Source: Candidatus Aenigmarchaeota archaeon ex4484_52 (GTDB lineage Archaea > EX4484-52). Taken from it: a stretch of 6,347 nucleotides of DNA. Location: contig NJDR01000037.1 in NCBI GenBank assembly GCA_002254415.1, positions 1 to 6,347 of the forward strand, given 5' to 3'. Every line of letters begins with the position of its first letter. The first letter of the stretch is position 1. Made by a program: the position numbers and the translations under genes. Shown piece by piece: positions 1 to 4,916 of this stretch. A model generated the notes under the pieces. It worked only from the letters and a program-made list of their open reading frames with translations. It was not told the DNA's origin and ran no database searches.

Positions 1-292
1 GCTTCAATTGTTTTGTCTTTAATTATTGCAATTGCTTTTATTCTTTTTTTAAAATTAGTAATATCAATAATTTAATTTATCAAATCTTTCTTCGCTGCTT
101 ATCTATTATGCCAAACTCAATTCCATTTTCAATATTATGGATACCATCTGATTTCCACTAAGTCAATAAGCACATAATCAATATAATGTGTTCCTTTTGC
201 TGTTCCTTCTATTGAATAGCGCTATCAGTAGATTTTTTACTTATTGCAACTACATCTCTAATTTGTTTTGTATTAAGTGTCTTTGAGTGAAT
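1..292 (-). pseudogene. Remnant of an unrecognised gene, cut by the window edge
   Basis: There is no intact gene here, but the minus strand carries consecutive protein-like pieces in different frames, separated by stops. Reading from 292 downwards: a piece at 209-292 containing TKQIRDVVAISKKSTDSAI, ending in TAG; a piece at about 135-216 containing GTAKGTHYIDYVLID and ending EIRWYP before TAA; a piece at 80-136 containing NIENGIEFGIID; and a piece from 71 to the window edge containing KKRIKAIAIIKDKTIEA. Together they read as one protein of about 90 residues or more, interrupted by at least three frame changes. I do not recognise the family. It lies downstream of the lipoprotein gene on the same strand and could once have been co-transcribed with it. 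That this is decayed coding sequence is an inference from composition and collinearity only. Confidence 0.4.
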
Positions 293-297
293 TCATC

Positions 298-333
298 CTA
301 ATCTTCATCCTCGTCATCATCTTCATAAGGTTT
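298..333 (-). other. Out-of-frame acidic tail of the lipoprotein gene
   Basis: Directly after the lipoprotein stop, in the neighbouring frame, the minus strand reads NKPYEDDDEDED and then TAG. The join would be smooth if one A were missing from the AAATAAA stretch at 331-337. A run of nine acidic residues is unlikely to arise by chance next to a gene end and looks like the original C-terminus. It could be a real frameshift mutation, programmed slippage, or a homopolymer sequencing error. Confidence 0.45.
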
Positions 334-1018
334 ATTTAAATGGATATCTAACACTTGCTTTGCCTTTTAAAAAATCAATTGTTGTAGAATCTGAATAAAC
401 AAAACCTCCTTTTTTTAAACCAGTATTGACAAGGTCAATATTCATTGTTATTTTATCTTCTTCTCCTTGTTTTTTGATTAAAAGCGAATTAGTACTTATA
501 TCCATTTGAATAGGTCCTTTGGTCTGTCTAATTTCAAGATATTTTTCAGGTACAATTCCCCTGTCTTGCATTAGCCGATATTCTTCTATTGGCATCGATT
601 TTATTTTAATTATTGCTCTTGTTTTGTAATGATAGCACAATTCAATACTTGGATTGTATTCAATATCAAAGGGCTTTTTATTTTCATATGAAATTGCACC
701 CCATTCAACATATGCTTCATTATTCTTTACTTGGTTTTCAACCTCTGCTTCTAATAAATCTTTTGATTGCGTTTCTTCTCCGACAATATTAAACCCGTCT
801 TTTTTCAATGTAATTTCAATATTGTCTGCATTAACAGAGCCGGTATTTTTTAGTGTTGTATAAATTACAAGGTCTTCTTCTGCAAATGCTTTTTGTGGAG
901 AAATATGAGCATCCTCAATAATTACGCCACTTGTTGAAGATGTTTGCTTTGTGCATCCACTGCTGAAAATCAAAATGACAAAAAAAATGAAAATAAATTT
1001 TTCAGTTGTTTTTTTCAT
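332..1018 (-). CDS. Putative secreted lipoprotein with CARDB-like domains
   Basis: This 228-residue protein probably sits outside the membrane. Residues 1-21 are a signal peptide: KKTTEK, a hydrophobic core, then FSSGC, a loose lipobox that makes Cys22 the likely lipidation site. The mature part looks like two beta-sandwich modules of the CARDB/COG1361 kind: YTTLKNTGSVNADNIEITL near residues 53-71 and MNIDLVNTGLKKGG near 192-205. Between them lies an ELCYHYKTRAIIKI segment like that of archaeal surface proteins. Function is unknown; such domains usually act in cell-surface adhesion or assembly. ATG at 1018 is preceded by AAAGG (1029-1033), a plausible ribosome site. The reading frame ends in YPFK-TAA, but one base removed from the AAATAAA stretch would continue it as NKPYEDDDEDED to a TAG at 298-300, so the annotated end may be a recent frameshift. 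The lipoprotein call is fairly good and the domain call moderate. Confidence 0.7.
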   Translation of the reverse strand: MKKTTEKFIFIFFVILIFSSGCTKQTSSTSGVIIEDAHISPQKAFAEEDLVIYTTLKNTGSVNADNIEITLKKDGFNIVGEETQSKDLLEAEVENQVKNNEAYVEWGAISYENKKPFDIEYNPSIELCYHYKTRAIIKIKSMPIEEYRLMQDRGIVPEKYLEIRQTKGPIQMDISTNSLLIKKQGEEDKITMNIDLVNTGLKKGGFVYSDSTTIDFLKGKASVRYPFK

Positions 1019-1033
1019 TGTAAATAAACCTTT

Positions 1034-1053
1034 AAAACTTTTAAAAAAGTTTT
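1034..1053. promoter_or_regulatory. Perfect inverted repeat in front of the lipoprotein gene
   Basis: Arms AAAACTTTT and AAAAGTTTT, nine bases each, flank a two-base AA spacer, 16 bases upstream of the lipoprotein ATG. A TATA-like GATATTAT on the minus strand at 1057-1064 would place the transcription start near 1034, inside or just beside the repeat and leaving a leader that contains AAAGG. A different TATA choice (TTTTAAAA at 1039-1046) would make the gene leaderless. The repeat is therefore either an operator or simply A/T-rich promoter DNA. The inverted repeat in front of psmB shares its core (AACTTTT and AAAAGTT). Confidence 0.3.
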
Positions 1054-1131
1054 GCGATAATATCTTAAACTAACAACACATTAAGCCAATATATGATTAA
1101 TTAAAAAGCTTTAGATATAGCAAAAGTCAAA

Positions 1132-1491
1132 TTAAAATTTAACAGGATTTCCGATACTTGCATTTAATTTTTTTGCCAGACCTGATTTTATTTCAAGAAT
1201 ATATTTGCATTTTTTTTTTGGAATATATAATTTCCATGATTTGGGATTTAAAGTTACAGGAGATACATTTTCAATAATATCAACAATTTTAAAATTTTTG
1301 TCAATAAAAATCAAATCAAGGGAGAATTTCATAAATAGCATATAGACAGAATGCTTTGCACAAAACGGCAATTTAAATAATGCCATTGATTTTTTTCTAA
1401 ACATAAGCCCAATTCCAAGTTCAAACAAATTTTCCATTAAAAAAACATTTCTTAATTTTGTTTTTTGTATTTGAATTGTTATTTTTTTCAT
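1132..1491 (-). CDS. DUF192 family protein (COG1430)
   Basis: This 119-residue protein has the DUF192 layout: GLMFRKK at residues 28-34, the core VYMLFMKFSLDLIFIDKN at 49-66 (family pattern: aromatic, Met, then LDxIFID), VDIIENVSP at 70-78 and YILEIKSGLAKK at 97-108, which ends the small beta-barrel fold. It is close to the usual length for a DUF192 domain and has no signal peptide, so it is probably cytoplasmic. The biochemical function of the family is not established. It is the last gene of the psmB-aRF1-DUF192 cluster, 16 bases after the aRF1 stop, with no Shine-Dalgarno sequence in the gap, so it is probably translated from a shared mRNA. The segment MALFKLPFCAKHS at 36-48 fits the family loop before the core strands. 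The family call is firm; the role is unknown. Confidence 0.85.
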   Translation of the reverse strand: MKKITIQIQKTKLRNVFLMENLFELGIGLMFRKKSMALFKLPFCAKHSVYMLFMKFSLDLIFIDKNFKIVDIIENVSPVTLNPKSWKLYIPKKKCKYILEIKSGLAKKLNASIGNPVKF

Positions 1492-1507
1492 TGTATAAAA
1501 TTTTTTA

Positions 1508-2596
1508 TTAATATCTTAAAATAGCACCAAGCCCGCCCAAAGAATAAAATTGTGCTCCTTCTTGTGTTTGCGTCGATACAATATGCGTTTTTGCACTAAT
1601 GTTTTCTGCCATTTTTTCCAATTCATCTTGTAGATTTTCATCTAATTCATCAGATATTATTAATGTTTCAACAGAGCCGTTTAAAAGAGCATTTTTAACC
1701 TCGTTTAATCCATAAATACCCAATGATGAATTTTTTTTTAATAATTCAAAAAACATATTTATAATTATCTTTTCTTTCATTATTGCAGTGTTTTGCAAGT
1801 CCTTTTCAGAAGCAGTAATTAATTCTTTTATTCCGTATTCTCCTGCATAGCCAGAGTCCTTTATTGCAATTATTTTTTTCTTTAATGCAAATGATAAAAA
1901 ATCGCCTGATGCAAAATCATCTTTTATTCCCCCCGGACCTCCAATAAGAATCCCTTCTAAATTTTTGCCTTCAGCAGAAAATATATTATTTGCATTTTCT
2001 CCTATTTGTTTTTTAAAATTCAAAATAAGGCCATCTCTCACCCTTGAAAATCTTTGTGCTGACTGCCCTCCTTTTATTTCTTTTCCAGGAACAAATGATT
2101 TTGCTTTAAATACAATATCTATTGTCTTGCCTCGCAAAAAGCCAATTGCAGCTTCGCTTGTATCTATTGAAATCAAGCCATAGAGTTGTTTTTCCTTTAT
2201 TTGATCTTTTAATGGCTCAAGAATAAATCTTTGCTCGCACCTGTAAATTCTTGTTTTTATTTCATCTATTAGATCAATATCCCATAATTGTATTTTTTGC
2301 ACACCTTCTTTTTCAGAAATATTTCCACAAAAAATAACAAGTCCATTTTCTGGTGTTTGATTGTATAATTTTAGACGCTGGTTTATTTTTTCAAGGGCAT
2401 CAACTACATTTTTTCTTGTTGTTTTTGATTTTATATTTGATGCTGTGCCAGCTTCTTGAGATATCTGGTTTTTGACTTCATTTAAATTATAACCACTTGG
2501 AACATAAATACTTACAAGTTCTGTATGCCTTCCTCTCATTTTTGAGAGTTGGTAAATTAATTTTTTTAGTTGTTTTTTCTTTTTCTCATTTTCCAT
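1508..2596 (-). CDS. prf1: Peptide chain release factor aRF1 (eRF1 family)
   Basis: Class I release factor that reads all three stop codons in the ribosomal A site and triggers hydrolysis of the peptidyl-tRNA. The 362 residues show the eRF1 order. The N domain has GTASNIKSKTTR at 50-61 (NIKS at 54-57) and YRCEQRF at 118-124, the YxCxxxF element of stop-codon recognition. The M domain has KGGQSAQRFSRVRDG at 175-189 with GGQ at 176-178, the catalytic motif. The C domain ends in STQTQEGAQFYSLGG and AILRY. Archaeal homologues are commonly about 370-420 residues. Here the C domain passes directly from TLIISDELDE (311-320) to LQDELEKMAENISAKTHIV, without the Cys-rich zinc minidomain many relatives carry at that point. 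It begins 24 bases after the psmB stop, so the two are probably co-transcribed; no Shine-Dalgarno sequence is visible. Identification is certain from the motifs. Confidence 0.97.
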   Translation of the reverse strand: MENEKKKKQLKKLIYQLSKMRGRHTELVSIYVPSGYNLNEVKNQISQEAGTASNIKSKTTRKNVVDALEKINQRLKLYNQTPENGLVIFCGNISEKEGVQKIQLWDIDLIDEIKTRIYRCEQRFILEPLKDQIKEKQLYGLISIDTSEAAIGFLRGKTIDIVFKAKSFVPGKEIKGGQSAQRFSRVRDGLILNFKKQIGENANNIFSAEGKNLEGILIGGPGGIKDDFASGDFLSFALKKKIIAIKDSGYAGEYGIKELITASEKDLQNTAIMKEKIIINMFFELLKKNSSLGIYGLNEVKNALLNGSVETLIISDELDENLQDELEKMAENISAKTHIVSTQTQEGAQFYSLGGLGAILRY

Positions 2597-2620
2597 AAAA
2601 AGAAATAGGAATATTGATTG

Positions 2621-3232
2621 CTAAATTTTTATCCAATCAGTCTTGTCTTTTGTTATTTTTAAAATATCAAATCCAATGCCACCACTATAAACATCTCTTT
2701 CTTTTGCAGAAATCAGTGCTTTTTTTGCTAATTCTACTGCATCTTCAATGCTTATATTTTCTTTGTAATCTGCTTCTAAAACACCAACTGCAATAACAGA
2801 ACCAGAGCCGCTAAATGTATATTTTTTTTCTTCTGATATTCCCCCCACTGCGTCAAGAGAATATAATTGAGGTCCTCTAAAATCATATCCCCCCAATATT
2901 AATTGCACCATTTCCGGAATAAAACTTTTGTATGAAGATCTCAAAATATTTGAAAGCAAAGTTGTTGTTGCCTTTACGCTTATATGTTTTTGATCAAATT
3001 TGTGCAAATGCATTTCAGCCCTTATGAGCCGAATTAATGCCTGAGCATCACCTACTGTACCTGCTATTGTTATTGCTATTTGATCAATTATCGGATATAT
3101 TTTTTTTGTCTCTTTTTGAACAATTAAATGCCCCATTGTTGCTTTGTTGTCTGCTGCAAGTATAATTCCATCTTTGCAAACAAGTCCAAGAGTTGTTGTG
3201 CCAGTCTGTATTTTTTTTATTTTCTCTTCCAT
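2621..3232 (-). CDS. psmB: 20S proteasome beta subunit (Thr protease)
   Basis: Catalytic subunit of the archaeal 20S proteasome, an N-terminal nucleophile hydrolase that degrades unfolded or targeted proteins in the cytoplasm. Of 203 residues, 1-11 form a short propeptide ending in QTG; self-cleavage before TTTLGL would expose Thr12 as the nucleophile (mature Thr1). Asp28 matches mature Asp/Glu17 and Lys44 matches Lys33. GTVGDAQALIRLIRAEM at 58-74, QLILGGYD at 110-117, SGSGS at 141-145 and Asp180 with SGG at 183-185 complete the active-site set. The length is normal for an archaeal beta subunit, so it should be active. No alpha subunit lies in the window. It heads the psmB-aRF1-DUF192 cluster and is divergent from the tubby-like gene. 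ATG at 3232 is preferred because cleavage then leaves a typical short propeptide; no ribosome site precedes it, but a perfect inverted repeat does. Confidence 0.96.
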   Translation of the reverse strand: MEEKIKKIQTGTTTLGLVCKDGIILAADNKATMGHLIVQKETKKIYPIIDQIAITIAGTVGDAQALIRLIRAEMHLHKFDQKHISVKATTTLLSNILRSSYKSFIPEMVQLILGGYDFRGPQLYSLDAVGGISEEKKYTFSGSGSVIAVGVLEADYKENISIEDAVELAKKALISAKERDVYSGGIGFDILKITKDKTDWIKI

Positions 3233-3240
3233 TTATAAAA

Positions 3241-3261
3241 AACTTTTGCTTCGCAAAAGTT
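3241..3261 (-). promoter_or_regulatory. Perfect hairpin or operator just upstream of psmB
   Basis: Nine-base arms AACTTTTGC and GCAAAAGTT surround a three-base loop (TTC on plus, GAA on minus). On the psmB strand the centre reads GCGAAGC, known as an unusually stable mini-hairpin, and it is followed by TTTTTT and then TATAA before the ATG, nine bases from the repeat. It could be an RNA hairpin in the psmB leader, an intrinsic-terminator-like insulator against transcripts entering from the divergent region, or a DNA operator. A TATA candidate (TATAATAA on minus, 3278-3285) would put the transcription start around 3255, inside the repeat, which favours a DNA-level site. The symmetry is seen directly; the role is inferred. 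Confidence 0.45.
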
Positions 3262-3277
3262 AAACCTAATTATTAAA

Positions 3278-3285
3278 TTATTATA
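3278..3285 (-). promoter_or_regulatory. Candidate TATA box of the psmB cluster
   Basis: TATAATAA on the minus strand lies about 49 bases before the psmB ATG. With usual archaeal spacing the start of transcription would fall near 3255, giving a leader of about 23 bases. A second candidate, TTTAATAA at 3271-3278, would give a still shorter leader. In DNA this A/T-rich such boxes are weak evidence, so the choice between them is open. Confidence 0.3.
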
Positions 3286-3300
3286 GTATGTTTTTAAGAG

Positions 3301-3308
3301 TTTATATA
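3301..3308 (+). promoter_or_regulatory. Consensus-like archaeal TATA box
   Basis: TTTATATA followed by C is the closest match to the archaeal box A consensus that I see in the window. It would start transcription on the plus strand near 3328-3332. No long gene starts there: the tubby-like gene begins 112 bases further on. The transcript would therefore be a long leader for that gene or a short separate RNA ending at the hairpin and T-tract at 3383-3411. Confidence 0.35.
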
Positions 3309-3320
3309 CAACAATAAAAA

Positions 3321-3399
3321 ATGGCTGTTAATTTTAAAAACTTATTTGATGTTGAGAAAGAAGGGTGTTGTTTTAGTAGCAACAATTATCGATAAATAA
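3321..3399 (+). other. Possible tiny gene or small RNA in the divergent intergenic region
   Basis: Two overlapping short reading frames follow the TATA box at 3301. One runs 3321-3395 (24 residues, beginning MAVNFKNLFDVEKEG). The other runs 3349-3399 (MLRKKGVVLVATIIDK, 16 residues). Usual promoter spacing puts the RNA start near 3330, so the first ATG would be lost and only the second would be usable. Neither has a ribosome site. The stretch also contains a small stem (TGTTG at 3366-3370 with CAACA at 3380-3384) and ends at a hairpin with a T-tract, so a small non-coding RNA is equally possible. A decayed gene is the third option. Protein-like wording in two frames fits decay. Confidence 0.25.
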
Positions 3400-3411
3400 T
3401 TGATTGTTTTT
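3383..3411 (+). terminator. Hairpin followed by a T-tract
   Basis: CAATTAT (3383-3389) and ATAATTG (3396-3402) pair perfectly around a six-base CGATAA loop, followed by ATTG and TTTTT to 3411. This resembles an intrinsic terminator for a short plus-strand transcript from the TATA box at 3301. The stem is A/T-rich and weak, but archaeal polymerase mainly responds to the T-tract. It lies just before the promoter of the tubby-like gene. Confidence 0.35.
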
Positions 3412-3414
3412 AAG

Positions 3415-3424
3415 TTTTTAAAAT
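3415..3424 (+). promoter_or_regulatory. Candidate TATA element of the tubby-like gene and thyX
   Basis: TTTTAAAA at 3416-3423 lies about 27 bases upstream of the ATG at 3443, the spacing expected for a leaderless archaeal mRNA. That agrees with the absence of any ribosome binding site and supports the ATG at 3443 as the true start. A/T richness lowers the specificity of the call. Confidence 0.4.
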
Positions 3425-3442
3425 TTCTTGATTTTAAAAATA

Positions 3443-4024
3443 ATGCCTGTAGAAATTAATCCCGTATTTTTGCACAAAAAATATTTATTTAGAAAAAAAT
3501 TTTTAAAATTATTTGGAGCAGAATTTTATGTATATGATGAAAGCAAACATCTTGTTTTTTATTCAAAGCAAAAGGCATTTAAATTAAAAGAGGACTTCAG
3601 GATTTATTCAAACGAGAATCAAACAAAAGAACTTTTAAGAATAAAGACACCGGAAATTTTTGATATTGGTGCTACATATTCTGTTTTTGATACAAGCAAT
3701 AGTGAAAATATTGGTGCAATTAAAAGACAGGCAATAAAATCATTTTTTAAGGATGAATGGATTTTTTTGTCCAACGACAAAGCGGAAATCGGAAAATTAA
3801 CAGAGAAAAGCACAACAGGAGCACTTTTAAGCAGAATTATAAGATTAATTCCACAGCAATATGTAATTTTGGCAAATAATAGAATAATTGCTAAAATCAG
3901 GAGGCATTTTAATCCATTTATACTCAAATATACTTTGGAAATAAATCCAGAGCCAATAATTGATAGGCGGCTTTTAATAAGTGCTGTGATTTTGTTATGC
4001 GGCATTGAAGGAAGAGAAGGATGA
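3443..4024 (+). CDS. Tubby/LURP-one-like (scramblase-related fold) protein
   Basis: This 193-residue protein resembles the LURP-one/tubby C-terminal-like family, a twelve-stranded barrel wrapped around a central hydrophobic C-terminal helix. Family-like features are the repeating strand pattern FYVYDESKHLVFYSKQKAFK (28-47), EDFRIYSNENQTKELLRIK (50-68), YSVFDTSNSENIGAIKR (79-95) and EWIFLSNDKAEIGKLTEK (105-122), then DRRLLISAVILLCGIEGRE (174-192), which fits the buried helix. Relatives may bind lipid or regulate membranes, but prokaryotic members have no settled function. There is no signal peptide, and the C-terminal hydrophobic stretch is more likely the barrel core than a membrane span. A TTG at 3428 could add five residues (ILKI precedes the Met), but the ATG at 3443 fits the TATA spacing better. 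thyX follows 16 bases after the TGA stop. The fold assignment is from the pattern only. Confidence 0.65.
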   Translation: MPVEINPVFLHKKYLFRKKFLKLFGAEFYVYDESKHLVFYSKQKAFKLKEDFRIYSNENQTKELLRIKTPEIFDIGATYSVFDTSNSENIGAIKRQAIKSFFKDEWIFLSNDKAEIGKLTEKSTTGALLSRIIRLIPQQYVILANNRIIAKIRRHFNPFILKYTLEINPEPIIDRRLLISAVILLCGIEGREG

Positions 4025-4040
4025 AATATAAAAAATAAAT

Positions 4041-4793
4041 ATGGAAGTAAATTTAATTTCTTATACAATTGACTGCGACAAAATACCGGGTGTTGCTGCA
4101 TTTACTTCTTGTTCAAAAAAAAATCCGTATGAATTATACAATACCAAAACAAAAAAAGATACAGATGATTTTATAAAAAGGGTTGTTGCCTATGGACATC
4201 ATTCTGTAATTGAGCACAGCAATTTTACTTTTTCTATTAGCGGGATTTCAAGAGCATGCTCTCATGAATTAGTAAGGCATCGCATTGCCTCTTACACACA
4301 GCAAAGCCAAAGATATGTAAAATTTAATGAATTAGATGTTGTTGTTCCTCCTAAAATAAAAGAAAATAAACAGGCAAAAAAAATATTTGATGATGCGATA
4401 AAAAAATCAGCAGATGCCTATCAAAAATTATTGGATTTGGGAATTAAACCAGAAGATGCTAGATTTTGCTTTCCAAATGCAACAAAAACAAATTTACTTG
4501 TTACTATGAATGCAAGAAGTTTAATGAATTTTTTTGCTATTAGATGTTGCAGGCGAGCACAATGGGAAATACATAATCTTGCATATAAAATGTTAAAATT
4601 AGTAAAAGAAAAAGCACCAGTTGTATTTGAAAAGGCAGGGGCATCATGTCTTCAAAAGAGATATTGCACAGAAGGAGCACTTTGCTGCGGGCTTGCACCA
4701 ACTTTTGATGAGATAAAAAATGGCACAGCAAACGAGTCAAAAATTAAGGAATATACTGATAAAATGATGGAAGATTGTGATTTAGAAAAGTAA
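4041..4793 (+). CDS. thyX: FAD-dependent thymidylate synthase ThyX
   Basis: Makes dTMP from dUMP using methylene-tetrahydrofolate, with NAD(P)H-reduced FAD supplying the electrons; works as a cytoplasmic homotetramer. The 250 residues are full length. Hallmarks are GHHSVIEHSNFTF at 52-64, the ThyX signature RHR plus seven residues plus Ser (RHRIASYTQQSQRY, 79-92), PEDARFCFPNATKTNL at 137-152, TMNARSLMNFFAIR at 155-168 with the substrate-binding Arg159, and AQWEI at 173-177. The C-terminal part has a Cys cluster (Cys203, Cys209, Cys215, Cys216) in a pattern seen in part of the family; with eleven cysteines in all, a structural metal site is possible but unproven. A stop at 4029-4031 upstream in frame makes the ATG at 4041 the only reasonable start. 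It probably shares an mRNA with the tubby-like gene 16 bases before it. No ribosome site is close enough (GAAGG lies 20 bases off). Confidence 0.97.
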   Translation: MEVNLISYTIDCDKIPGVAAFTSCSKKNPYELYNTKTKKDTDDFIKRVVAYGHHSVIEHSNFTFSISGISRACSHELVRHRIASYTQQSQRYVKFNELDVVVPPKIKENKQAKKIFDDAIKKSADAYQKLLDLGIKPEDARFCFPNATKTNLLVTMNARSLMNFFAIRCCRRAQWEIHNLAYKMLKLVKEKAPVVFEKAGASCLQKRYCTEGALCCGLAPTFDEIKNGTANESKIKEYTDKMMEDCDLEK

Positions 4794-4824
4794 TTAAATG
4801 GTGTTATGCTCAATTGCGAGTCAG

Positions 4825-4831
4825 TTTTTTT
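4825..4831 (+). terminator. T-tract downstream of thyX
   Basis: Seven consecutive T's, 31 bases after the thyX stop. A T-rich run is sufficient for intrinsic termination by archaeal RNA polymerase. No strong stem precedes it: only CTC and GAG at 4810-4821 can pair. It is the most likely end of the tubby-like/thyX transcript. Confidence 0.35.
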
Positions 4832-4859
4832 ACATTAAATAGAATTGCTTTTGAATAGA

Positions 4860-4916
4860 GATGGTTTTTAAAAGAAAGATTTATCAAATAGTTGATTTAA
4901 TACATATGCTATGAAG
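4860..4916 (+). other. Short frame overlapping the pseudogene start (ATGA)
   Basis: A reading frame begins with ATG at 4860 (MVFKRKIYQIVDLIHML, 17 residues) and ends in a TGA that overlaps the ATG of the DUF711 pseudogene at 4911, the usual form of translational coupling. In several bacteria the DUF711 gene follows a small ACT-domain gene (UPF0237) whose protein ends in a motif like EDIFxxMHRI. The ending VDLIHML is only vaguely similar, so this may be the last trace of that partner or a chance frame. Confidence 0.2.

Noticed and set aside
654..863. Plus-strand open frame of 69 codons
   Set aside because: It lies opposite the lipoprotein gene, has low-complexity Ser/Phe-rich content and no promoter; it is a shadow of the real gene.
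1965..2183. Plus-strand open frame of 72 codons
   Set aside because: It is antisense to the conserved GGQ region of aRF1 and does not resemble any family.
2614..2796. Plus-strand Leu-rich open frame of 60 codons
   Set aside because: It is antisense to the psmB 3' end; the Leu-rich content comes from complementing A-rich codons.
3428..3442. TTG start five codons upstream for the tubby-like protein
   Set aside because: A TTG is less likely than the ATG at 3443, which has a TATA-like element at the right distance.
3619..4101. Minus-strand open frame of 160 codons with hydrophobic stretches
   Set aside because: It overlaps the tubby-like gene and the thyX start on the opposite strand; the apparent membrane segments come from complementing A/T-rich coding sequence, and both sense genes have family matches.
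4540..4740. Minus-strand open frame of 66 codons
   Set aside because: It is antisense to the conserved C-terminal half of ThyX.
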